Assembly: GCA_004298075.1 (NCBI GenBank) | Contig: SCRK01000227.1 | Span: 1 to 12,490, forward strand | DNA: 12,490 nucleotides | Source: a bacterium | Lineage (GTDB): Bacteria; Omnitrophota; Gorgyraeia; Gygaellales; Profunditerraquicolaceae | Direction of reading: 5' to 3' | Shown: positions 6,474 through 12,490 of the stretch, one piece after another | Layout of the letters: each line of letters starts with the position of its first letter | Position numbering within the stretch: the stretch's first letter is position 1 | Notes under the pieces: model-generated | The model's database searches: none | The model's input: the letters and a program-made list of their open reading frames with translations, nothing else | Told to the model about the DNA's origin: nothing | Program-made: the position numbers and the translations under genes

Positions 6474-7712
6474 ATGAAAGACAAGATATTGAGATTATCG
6501 GATTTCGCGATTTATTGGTCGATTATAATCATGCCATTTTCGGTGGCTATCGCCCCGGCTATCGCCAATACATTTATCGGCTTTTTTAGCGCTTTCTTTA
6601 TCATTAAGAGGCTGATAACCAGAAAAGCCTTTACTACCGACCGGCTGACTTTGTTTTTCTTTCTGCTGTTTTTAACTGTTTCGGCAATTTCATTTAGAAA
6701 TTCCGTAAGTTACAGCACAAGTTTCCAGGGTATCGTTAAACTCCTTAAATATATCCTTATATTCCTGGTCTGCAGCGAGGAGATCAGGGATAAGAGGCAT
6801 ATATCAAGAATTATTATCAGTATTTGTTCCGGGGTTTGCCTGGCGTCCCTAGATGCCTTATGGCAGATGGCTTTTGGTTATGATTTCATCCACCATATCG
6901 GCATTCAAGCCGCGATAGGTTTGCCCAGGCCGACTGCCGCCTTCCCTAATCCGAATGTATTTGGAATTTATATGACCGCTCTTACCCCGCTTATTTTTGG
7001 GCTTGCCCTACTTTACTTTAAAGGCAAAAAAAGATTATTTATGTTTTTACCGGCTATTCTTGGAGCAGCCGGCATATACCTGACTCTTTCGCGCGGCGCG
7101 GGCCTGGCTATTTATTTGGCTGTTTTGTTCTTGTGCGTAGCCGGTAAGAAGAAACTGTTCACCGCCGGTTTAGTAGCCATACTTATAATTTATCCTTTTG
7201 TAATGCCTAAGAATATAAAACAGTGGGCCAAAGATTCGCGCTATAACCCAATGATCCTTATGTGCGGGGAGGAAAGGGTCAGTATCCAGAATAATACTAT
7301 AAACATGATCAAGCACCATCCTTTTATAGGTGTGGGGGTGAATACTTTTTCCAGGAATTACGGCAAGTATAAAACCGCGGAAGCTGAAAAATACGCGCCT
7401 ACGCCGGATACTATCTACGCGCACAATATATACCTGCAGATGGCCGGCGAAACAGGCTTACTTGGGTTGCTTGCTTTTATTTTATTTTTATTCCAGGTGT
7501 TCAGGCGGGCTTTTAAAACCTTGCCCAGGCTCAATGACGGGTACCTGAAAATAACCGCCTTGTCTTTAATTGCCTGCATGATCGCATTCTTGATAAACGG
7601 CCTTACCGAGACCAGCCTTTATTACCCAAGAGTGGCGATGATATTTTGGTATTTGATCGGATTATCGCTCGCGCTGGGTAAATTTGCCAATCCTAAAGAG
7701 AATGCCGGTTAA
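6474..7712 (+). CDS. O-antigen ligase/polymerase family membrane protein (WaaL/Wzy_C type)
   Basis: A 412-residue multi-pass inner-membrane protein. Hydrophobic segments are visible at about residues 12-44 (probably two), 58-75, 88-100, 112-135, 161-181, 188-205, 209-224, 229-245, 326-345, 358-376 and 386-402. A large loop lies between about 246 and 325. That loop holds the Wzy_C/WaaL hallmarks: HHPFIGVGVNTFSRNYGKY, then AHNIYLQMAGETGLLG, whose His (H317) matches the conserved periplasmic His of ligases. LTLSRGAGL (R207) is another conserved spot. Such proteins either join undecaprenyl-linked O-antigen to lipid A-core or polymerise repeat units; sequence alone does not separate WaaL from Wzy. 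The surrounding core-type GT2 and GT9 genes lean toward ligase. The last 11 bases overlap the downstream GT9 gene. Confidence 0.82.
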   Translation: MKDKILRLSDFAIYWSIIIMPFSVAIAPAIANTFIGFFSAFFIIKRLITRKAFTTDRLTLFFFLLFLTVSAISFRNSVSYSTSFQGIVKLLKYILIFLVCSEEIRDKRHISRIIISICSGVCLASLDALWQMAFGYDFIHHIGIQAAIGLPRPTAAFPNPNVFGIYMTALTPLIFGLALLYFKGKKRLFMFLPAILGAAGIYLTLSRGAGLAIYLAVLFLCVAGKKKLFTAGLVAILIIYPFVMPKNIKQWAKDSRYNPMILMCGEERVSIQNNTINMIKHHPFIGVGVNTFSRNYGKYKTAEAEKYAPTPDTIYAHNIYLQMAGETGLLGLLAFILFLFQVFRRAFKTLPRLNDGYLKITALSLIACMIAFLINGLTETSLYYPRVAMIFWYLIGLSLALGKFANPKENAG

Positions 7713-8595
7713 GAATATTTTAGTTATCCGCGATGATCGTTTTGGGGAATTCTTGTTGAATATCCCGGCTTTGCGGGCTTTAAAGGAAAGATATCCGGCT
7801 GCCGATCTTACCCTGGCTGTGAAGGCGGATGTTCGTGAATTGGCGCAATGCGTTGAGTATAGCGATAGGGTGATTGTTTGGGATGATGATTTCAGGAGAA
7901 GTTTAAGAAAGCAAAGGTTTGACATCTGTGTTGTTTTGGATCCCACGAAAGAGGCGCATTGGCAGGCCTTTTTTGCCGGGATCCCCATCCGCGTTGGTTA
8001 TAATAGAAAATGGGGTTTCCTGCTTACCCGTAAAATAGAGGATAATAAAAGCCTTGGCTTAAAACATGAAGTGGAATATAACCTTGATTTGGTGGGTCTT
8101 GTTGAGGCTAAGACCAATGACAAAAGCCTTTCCCTTGGTAAACTGCCCACGCATACTGATCCAGAATACGCCGGGGCGATCGCCATCCATCCTTATACAA
8201 GCGATCCGCTAAAGCAATGGCCGATAGAAAGGTTTATGGAGTTAGCGCGGAGGATCGCGCGGGAAATGAAAGTGAAGGTTGTATTGGTAGGAAAAGCTCC
8301 TTCAAGCATAGGTATGGCCGATGAGCTTGTTAACCTGGTCAATAAAACCTCGCTTGTGGAATTGGCGCAAATTTTAAGGCAGTGCAGGTTACTGGTATCC
8401 TGCGACAGCGGGCCGATGCATCTGGCAGCTTCGGTGGGAACCCGCGTAGTCGCGTTATTCAGGCATGACCTCCCCGGGAAAACTGCCAGGCGCTGGGGGC
8501 CGTGGGGCAAGGGGCATATTGTGATCGAGAGAGCAAATTTAAACGAGATAACTGTGGATGAAGTTTTGAAAAATGTTTTGGAGATGAAAATATGA
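7702..8595 (+). CDS. Glycosyltransferase family 9 (heptosyltransferase-like)
   Basis: A GT-B enzyme of 297 residues, short for a family that commonly reaches about 350. It starts VKNILVIRDDRFGEFLLNIPALRAL, a variant of the family's G-D-x-L-x-x-x-P motif in which the usual Asp is Glu (E16). The C-terminal donor-binding domain has IAIHPYTSDPLKQWPIERF (K171, W173), VVLVGKAPS, and CDSGPMHLAASVGTRVVALF (from residue 234). WaaC/WaaF relatives transfer ADP-heptose to LPS core; members in O-antigen clusters may use other sugars. ATG 7702 was preferred over an in-frame TTG at 7684 because ATG is the commoner start and leaves the first beta strand at the N-terminus. Neither has a convincing ribosome site. 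It is coupled to manC by an ATGA overlap. Confidence 0.82.
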   Translation: MPVKNILVIRDDRFGEFLLNIPALRALKERYPAADLTLAVKADVRELAQCVEYSDRVIVWDDDFRRSLRKQRFDICVVLDPTKEAHWQAFFAGIPIRVGYNRKWGFLLTRKIEDNKSLGLKHEVEYNLDLVGLVEAKTNDKSLSLGKLPTHTDPEYAGAIAIHPYTSDPLKQWPIERFMELARRIAREMKVKVVLVGKAPSSIGMADELVNLVNKTSLVELAQILRQCRLLVSCDSGPMHLAASVGTRVVALFRHDLPGKTARRWGPWGKGHIVIERANLNEITVDEVLKNVLEMKI

Positions 8596-10007
8596 ATTAC
8601 GCGGTTATCTTAGCCGGTGGAGTGGGAAGCAGGTTCTGGCCTTTCAGCCGCGAGCTTGAGCCAAAGCAATTCATGAAGGTTGTCGGGGAGGATAGCCTCC
8701 TGCAGGCGACTATCCAGCGTTTAAGAGGAGTGGTGGAGCCGGCGCGGATTTATATCGTTACGAATAATATTTATTTTTATGAAGTTAAGGCACAAGTCGC
8801 TGAATTCGGGATACCCGATGAGAATATAATCCTGGAGCCGCGGGGCAGGAACACCGCTCCCGCGATCGGGCTTTGCGCCAGATTGATCAGCCGTATCGAT
8901 AAAGATGCTTTGCTTTTGATCCTGCCTTCGGATCATTATATTAAGAACGCGGTGAATTTTAGGAGAACGCTAAAAAAGGCGCTCACCTGCGCCAAGGATG
9001 ATCTTTTGGTTACAATAGGCGTAAAACCCACCGCGGCATCCACAGGATACGGTTATATAAAGATCCGCGGAAAGGCAAAGCCGGAGAAAGGCGTTGAATA
9101 TTTCGCGGTAGAGAAATTCCTGGAGAAACCCGATCTCAACAAGGCCAGGAAATACTTTAAAGATAAACATTTCTACTGGAACAGCGGGATGTTCATCTGG
9201 AAGGCTAAAACCTTCCTTGAAGAGGTAAGAAAATATTTGCCTAAGTTGCACGCGAGCCTGGAACGGATCGATTCGGTAAAGGATATACCTAAGATCTGGC
9301 CGGGTATTGAGGCTATCTCCGTTGATTACGGGATCATGGAGCATTCCAAACGGATCGCGCTTATTCCAGCTGATTTTTACTGGACGGATCTAGGCAGCTG
9401 GGAGGCACTAACAGAGATATTCCCGAAGGATAAGCAAGGTAACATTGCCGGCAGCAATACTTTAAGCCTGGATAGCCGGGGGGTATGCGTATTTTCCAGG
9501 GGTAACAGGCTGGTTTCTGCCATCGGGATCAAAGATACGGTTATTGCCGATACCCCGGATGCCTTGTTGGTTTGCGACAGGAATAAGACCCAGGATGTCA
9601 AGCGGCTGGTAGATAAGCTAAGATCACTTAAGCGCCGGGAACGCCGGGCGCATTTGACAGAGCGCCGGCCCTGGGGTTCCTTTACAATTTTAGAAAAAGG
9701 GGATTTTTTTAAGATCAAGCTTATTGAGATCTTACCCCGCAGGCGCTTAAGCCTCCAGAGGCATAAAAGCCGCGCCGAGCATTGGGTGGTAGTAACAGGC
9801 TCAGCCAGGGTCACTAGCGGCAAGAAAATTGCTCTGGTGCGCAGTAATCAGAGTATTTATATCCCCCAGGGGGTAAAGCACCGCCTGGAAAACCATACCG
9901 CCAAGCCGGTGAGGATCGTTGAGGTGCAAACCGGAAGTTATCTTGGTGAGGATGATATAGAAAGATTTAAAGATGATTTTAAGAAAGAATGCCGGCCCTG
10001 TGCCTGA
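8592..10007 (+). CDS. manC: Bifunctional mannose-1-phosphate guanylyltransferase / mannose-6-phosphate isomerase
   Basis: Makes GDP-mannose from mannose-1-phosphate and GTP, with a second domain that interconverts fructose-6-phosphate and mannose-6-phosphate. At 471 residues it matches the ManC/AlgA/RfbM length. The nucleotidyltransferase domain (about 1-350) shows ILAGGVGSRFWPFSRELEPKQF (a slight variant of GGxGTRLWPLSR), LEPRGRNTAPAIGL, ILPSDHYI, FLEKPD, FYWNSGMFIWKA, DYGIMEHS and YWTDLGSWEAL. The C-terminal cupin of type II isomerase begins near RRPWGSF and carries QRHKSRAEHW (Q389, H391, R394, E396, H397), IPQGVKHRLEN and VEVQTGSYLGEDDI, so both halves look intact. No phosphomannomutase (manB) or GDP-mannose-converting enzyme is in the window; these may lie elsewhere. 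Its presence says the glycan contains mannose or a GDP-mannose-derived sugar. It overlaps the next gene by 35 bases. Confidence 0.93.
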   Translation: MNYAVILAGGVGSRFWPFSRELEPKQFMKVVGEDSLLQATIQRLRGVVEPARIYIVTNNIYFYEVKAQVAEFGIPDENIILEPRGRNTAPAIGLCARLISRIDKDALLLILPSDHYIKNAVNFRRTLKKALTCAKDDLLVTIGVKPTAASTGYGYIKIRGKAKPEKGVEYFAVEKFLEKPDLNKARKYFKDKHFYWNSGMFIWKAKTFLEEVRKYLPKLHASLERIDSVKDIPKIWPGIEAISVDYGIMEHSKRIALIPADFYWTDLGSWEALTEIFPKDKQGNIAGSNTLSLDSRGVCVFSRGNRLVSAIGIKDTVIADTPDALLVCDRNKTQDVKRLVDKLRSLKRRERRAHLTERRPWGSFTILEKGDFFKIKLIEILPRRRLSLQRHKSRAEHWVVVTGSARVTSGKKIALVRSNQSIYIPQGVKHRLENHTAKPVRIVEVQTGSYLGEDDIERFKDDFKKECRPCA

Positions 10008-11079
10008 GAACGCGAAGTTTTTGATCATCAATCCTTTCGGTATCGGCGATGTTCTATTCACTACCCCGGTAATAAAGGCGATTAAAAAGCGATACCGGGT
10101 GAGTTTTATCGGTTATTGGTCAAATGCCAGGGTAAAGCCCATCCTTGTAAGTAATCCGCAGATAGACAAGGTTTTTGCTTTGTCACGCGGAGACCTTAAA
10201 AAGATATATCAGGAGTCATTCCTTAAAGGCGCCTGGGAAGCGCTAAAATTAGCCTGGGGGATAAAAAAAGAGCGTTTTGACATTTGCCTTGATTTTTCTC
10301 TTGATCACCGCTATAGTTTATTCGCGAAAATAATCGGGATACGCAGGCGTCTCGGGCTAAATTATAAAGGCAGGGGAAGATTCTTAACCAGCCGTATCGA
10401 TATAGATGGTTACCATGACAGGCACGCGGCAGAGTATTATTTGGAGCTGCTGAAGTTTTTAGGCATCCAGGCGCTCGATAAGGATCTATATCTGGCCGTT
10501 CCTTCAGAAAGCGAAATAAAGGCAAAGGATATCCTTAGCTCGGCGGGGATCGGAGAAAATGACCTGGTCATCGGTATTGCCCCGGGTGCCGGAGGCAGCT
10601 GGGGCAAGGATGCCGGCTACAAGCATTGGCCGGCATTGAAGTTCGCCCAGGTGGCGGATAGATTAATAGTTGAGCTTAAGGCAAAGGTGGTGATCTTAGG
10701 CGATGGATCAGAGCGCGGGATCGCCGAGGTTATACTGCATACTATGCATAATAAGCCGATAGACTTGATAGGAAAGACCTCCCTAGAGGTTTTACCCGCG
10801 TTGATCAAAAATTGTAACCTGCTGATCACCAATGACGGCGGGCCGATGCATATGGCCGCGGCTTTGGGGGTGAAGACGGTTTCCATTTTTGGCCCGGTAA
10901 GCGAGGTGGTCTATGGGCCGTTCCCCTCAAGCAGGAATCATGTGGTTTTAAAGTGGGATATGCCCTGCCGCCCATGTTATCAGAATTTCCGGTTGCCAGT
11001 TTGCGATAAAGAGAAGGAATGCTTAAAGTCGGTAAGCGCCGATGAGGTTTTCTCCGCGGCATGCGCGCTTTTAAGTTAA
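9973..11079 (+). CDS. Glycosyltransferase family 9 (heptosyltransferase II-like)
   Basis: A GT-B enzyme of 368 residues, full length for GT9. The N-terminal motif AKFLIINPFGIGDVLFTTPVIKAI keeps the conserved Gly-Asp (D26), unlike the other GT9 in this cluster. Next come RFDICLDFSLDHRYSLFAKI and the donor-site IGIAPGAGGSWGKDAGYKHWP. VVILGDGSERGIAE and ITNDGGPMHMAAALGVKTVSIFGPVSEVVYGP follow. The C-terminus has four cysteines in PCRPCYQNFRLPVCDKEKEC (332, 335, 344, 350), a pattern seen in many WaaF-like proteins that may bind metal. It likely adds heptose or a related sugar to core or O-antigen. ATG 9973 gives a 35-base overlap with manC; an in-frame GTG at 10000 would give 8 bases and is a fair alternative, as neither has a strong ribosome site. 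Confidence 0.86.
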   Translation: MILRKNAGPVPENAKFLIINPFGIGDVLFTTPVIKAIKKRYRVSFIGYWSNARVKPILVSNPQIDKVFALSRGDLKKIYQESFLKGAWEALKLAWGIKKERFDICLDFSLDHRYSLFAKIIGIRRRLGLNYKGRGRFLTSRIDIDGYHDRHAAEYYLELLKFLGIQALDKDLYLAVPSESEIKAKDILSSAGIGENDLVIGIAPGAGGSWGKDAGYKHWPALKFAQVADRLIVELKAKVVILGDGSERGIAEVILHTMHNKPIDLIGKTSLEVLPALIKNCNLLITNDGGPMHMAAALGVKTVSIFGPVSEVVYGPFPSSRNHVVLKWDMPCRPCYQNFRLPVCDKEKECLKSVSADEVFSAACALLS

Positions 11080-11083
11080 AGGA
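11078..11083 (+). promoter_or_regulatory. Ribosome binding site deciding the aminotransferase start
   Basis: AAAGGA ends directly against the ATG at 11084 but sits 6 bases before the second in-frame ATG at 11090. That spacing favours 11090 as the start. Confidence 0.55.
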
Positions 11084-11089
11084 ATGATC

Positions 11090-12208
11090 ATGAAAATATC
11101 AGCACTGGATTTGAAGAGGCAGATCGCTCCTATCAGAGGAGAGGTAGATTCCGCGATAAAAGAGGTGATCGATAATACCAGCTTTGTATTAGGGGCCGGT
11201 GTGGGTAGGTTCGAAGAAAACGCCGCGAAATACTGCGGAGCGAAATACGCTATCGGGGTTTCAAATGGGACCGATGCCATTGCCCTTTCTTTGCTTGCCT
11301 TAGGAGTAAAGCCCGGGGATGGGGTGATCTGCCCGGCGTTTACCTATTACGCGACGGCGGGAGCGGCGGCAGGCATCGGAGCCGTGCCTGTTTTCGCGGA
11401 TATCGATAAAGATACTTATAATATTTCTCTTGGGAGTGTGGAGAAAATATTATCCGGGAGGAATAAATTTAAGATCAAGGCGGTCATTCCGGTCCATCTT
11501 TACGGGGCCTGCGCGGATATGGACGGCATCTTAAAGCTGGCGCGTAAGCATAAATTAAAGGTGATCGAGGACGCGGCCCAGGCATTCGGCGCTGAATTCA
11601 AAGGCAGGAAGGCCGGGAGTATCGGAGATTGCGGAGCGGTAAGTTTTTATCCGGGAAAGAACCTGGGGGCTTTTGGCGACGCGGGCCTGATCTTGACGAA
11701 TAAAAAAAGTGTTGCCGAAAGATTAATGATCTTGCGCAACCAGGGGAATAAGAACAAATATTACCACCTGCTTTTAGGCCGCAATAACCGCCTGGATACG
11801 ATCCAGGCAGTGGTGCTTGATGTTAAATTGCGATACCTGGACCAGTGGAATAAAAAGAGGCAGGAGGCGGCAGATTATTATAACCGTAGTTTAGAGGGGT
11901 TTAATATCAAGAGGCCCTATGTTCCCGGCTATACCACGCACATTTATCACCAGTATGTCTTAAGGTCGGCTGTCTCAAATAAGGTTATTGTGGAGTATCT
12001 GCATGCAAAAGGCATTGACTCCCGGATATTTTATCCGCTCCCCCTGCATTTGCAGAAATGCTTTAAATATCTGGGATATAGGAAAGGCGATTTCCCGGAA
12101 TCGGAAAAGGCAGCCAGGCAGACATTTACCTTGCCGATCTATCCTGAATTAACCCTGGAAGAAAAGAATTATATTATCCAATCTCTAAAGGAGAAAATTA
12201 ATGGCTAA
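11090..12208 (+). CDS. PLP-dependent sugar aminotransferase, DegT/DnrJ/EryC1/StrS family
   Basis: Transfers an amino group, usually from glutamate, to a 3-keto or 4-keto nucleotide sugar in the cytoplasm. From ATG 11090 it has 372 residues, normal for the family. Motifs in order: FVLGAGVGRFEENAAKYCGA, GVSNGTDAIALSLLALGVKPGD, CPAFTYYATAGAAAG, VHLYGACADMDGI, VIEDAAQAFGAEFKGRKAGS (D161 contacts the PLP ring nitrogen), and SFYPGKNLGAFGDAG with the Schiff-base Lys at K190. That Lys marks a true aminotransferase and rules out the ColD or E1-type dehydrases, which carry His there. NRLDTIQAVVLDVKLRYL and YPLPLHLQKCF close the family pattern. Overall it resembles the WbpE/FdtB-type 3-aminotransferases more than PseC or ArnB, but this is a judgement by eye. 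No obvious dedicated partner (oxidase, ketoisomerase or acyltransferase) is in the window. Confidence 0.87.
   Translation: MKISALDLKRQIAPIRGEVDSAIKEVIDNTSFVLGAGVGRFEENAAKYCGAKYAIGVSNGTDAIALSLLALGVKPGDGVICPAFTYYATAGAAAGIGAVPVFADIDKDTYNISLGSVEKILSGRNKFKIKAVIPVHLYGACADMDGILKLARKHKLKVIEDAAQAFGAEFKGRKAGSIGDCGAVSFYPGKNLGAFGDAGLILTNKKSVAERLMILRNQGNKNKYYHLLLGRNNRLDTIQAVVLDVKLRYLDQWNKKRQEAADYYNRSLEGFNIKRPYVPGYTTHIYHQYVLRSAVSNKVIVEYLHAKGIDSRIFYPLPLHLQKCFKYLGYRKGDFPESEKAARQTFTLPIYPELTLEEKNYIIQSLKEKING
12187..12193 (+). promoter_or_regulatory. Ribosome binding site for the last GT2 gene
   Basis: AAAGGAG lies 7 bases before the ATG at 12201, within the aminotransferase 3' end, supporting that start and an 8-base gene overlap. 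Confidence 0.6.
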
Positions 12209-12490
12209 GTTATCGGTTGTGGTTTTGACGAAGAATGAGGAGGCTTGCATTGCCGACTGCCTTACGTCGGTAAAATGGGCGCCTGAGATCATCGTAGTTG
12301 ATGACGAGAGCACGGATAAGACGGTTGAGATAGTCAAGCAATATACGGATAGGATCTTTTTTCGGAAGATGGATATTGAAGGCAAGCACAGGAATTGGGC
12401 CTACGCCCAGGCAAGGAACCCCTGGGTTTTAAGCCTGGACGCGGATGAAACGGTCACCCCTGAACTGAAAATAGAGATTGAAAAAGCCAT
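12201..12490 (+). CDS. Family 2 glycosyltransferase, WaaE-like, 3'-truncated by window edge
   Basis: Only the first 96 codons are present. They show MAKLSVVVLTKNEEACIADC, then IIVVDDESTDKTVEIVKQY, GKHRNWAYAQARNPWVLSL and the metal site LDADETVTPE (D80, D82, E83). This is the GT-A nucleotide-binding half of a WaaE/KdtX-type LPS glycosyltransferase, similar in layout to the complete enzyme at 4983 but clearly divergent from it. It continues the same operon immediately after the aminotransferase, so the cluster extends beyond the window. Donor and acceptor are unknown. Confidence 0.8.
   Translation, partial: MAKLSVVVLTKNEEACIADCLTSVKWAPEIIVVDDESTDKTVEIVKQYTDRIFFRKMDIEGKHRNWAYAQARNPWVLSLDADETVTPELKIEIEKA

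Noticed and set aside
11090..12208. E1/ColD-type 3-dehydrase (ddhC/ascC-like), which would complete a CDP-3,6-dideoxyhexose pathway with rfbF and rfbG
   Set aside because: The active-site position is Lys (SFYPGKNLGAF), not the His those dehydrases carry, and I saw no Cys cluster for a 2Fe-2S centre and no partner reductase.
1..12490. CRISPR arrays, insertion sequences, tRNA genes or intergenic regulatory RNA
   Set aside because: Coding density leaves no space for them, and I saw no direct-repeat arrays, transposase motifs or cloverleaf-like segments.

Overview
The window is one dense, entirely plus-strand run of 14 genes for cell-surface polysaccharide biosynthesis (LPS core, O-antigen or a related glycan). 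The first and last genes are cut by the window edges. Genes overlap (ATGA junctions at 3383, 4312 and 8592, and longer overlaps elsewhere) or are separated by about 10 bases at most. It therefore reads as part of one long operon whose promoter and terminator lie outside. No stretch over 300 bases lacks a gene. I see no RNA gene, mobile element, CRISPR array or repeat.

The two heptosyltransferase-family (GT9) enzymes, the WaaE-like and polyprenol-phosphate-type GT2 enzymes, and the O-antigen ligase/polymerase-type membrane protein point to a Gram-negative, LPS-bearing bacterium. Moderate GC, Shine-Dalgarno sites and the style of gene packing would suit an uncultured lineage such as Omnitrophota or a deltaproteobacterium-like group. 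That placement is a guess; nothing here fixes the taxon.

Layout. (1) Positions 1-4315 form a nucleotide-sugar module: glucose-1-phosphate cytidylyltransferase (rfbF, 5'-truncated), CDP-glucose 4,6-dehydratase (rfbG), an SDR reductase/epimerase, and a transketolase split into N- and C-terminal subunits. The first two make CDP-4-keto-6-deoxyglucose. The split thiamine-diphosphate enzyme and the SDR suggest that a two-carbon ketol unit is added to the keto-sugar and then reduced, giving a branched-chain CDP-sugar. (2) Positions 4312-6470 hold three GT2 glycosyltransferases. (3) Positions 6474-7712 encode a multi-pass Wzy_C/WaaL-type protein. (4) Positions 7702-11079 hold two GT9 transferases flanking a bifunctional mannose-1-phosphate guanylyltransferase/mannose-6-phosphate isomerase (manC), which supplies GDP-mannose. 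(5) Positions 11090-12490 hold a PLP-dependent sugar aminotransferase and the start of a fourth GT2.

The most interesting element is the rfbF-rfbG-SDR-split transketolase module, a candidate route to a branched CDP-hexose distinct from the YerE-type yersiniose route. Most other genes are recognisable family members whose exact substrates cannot be read from sequence alone.
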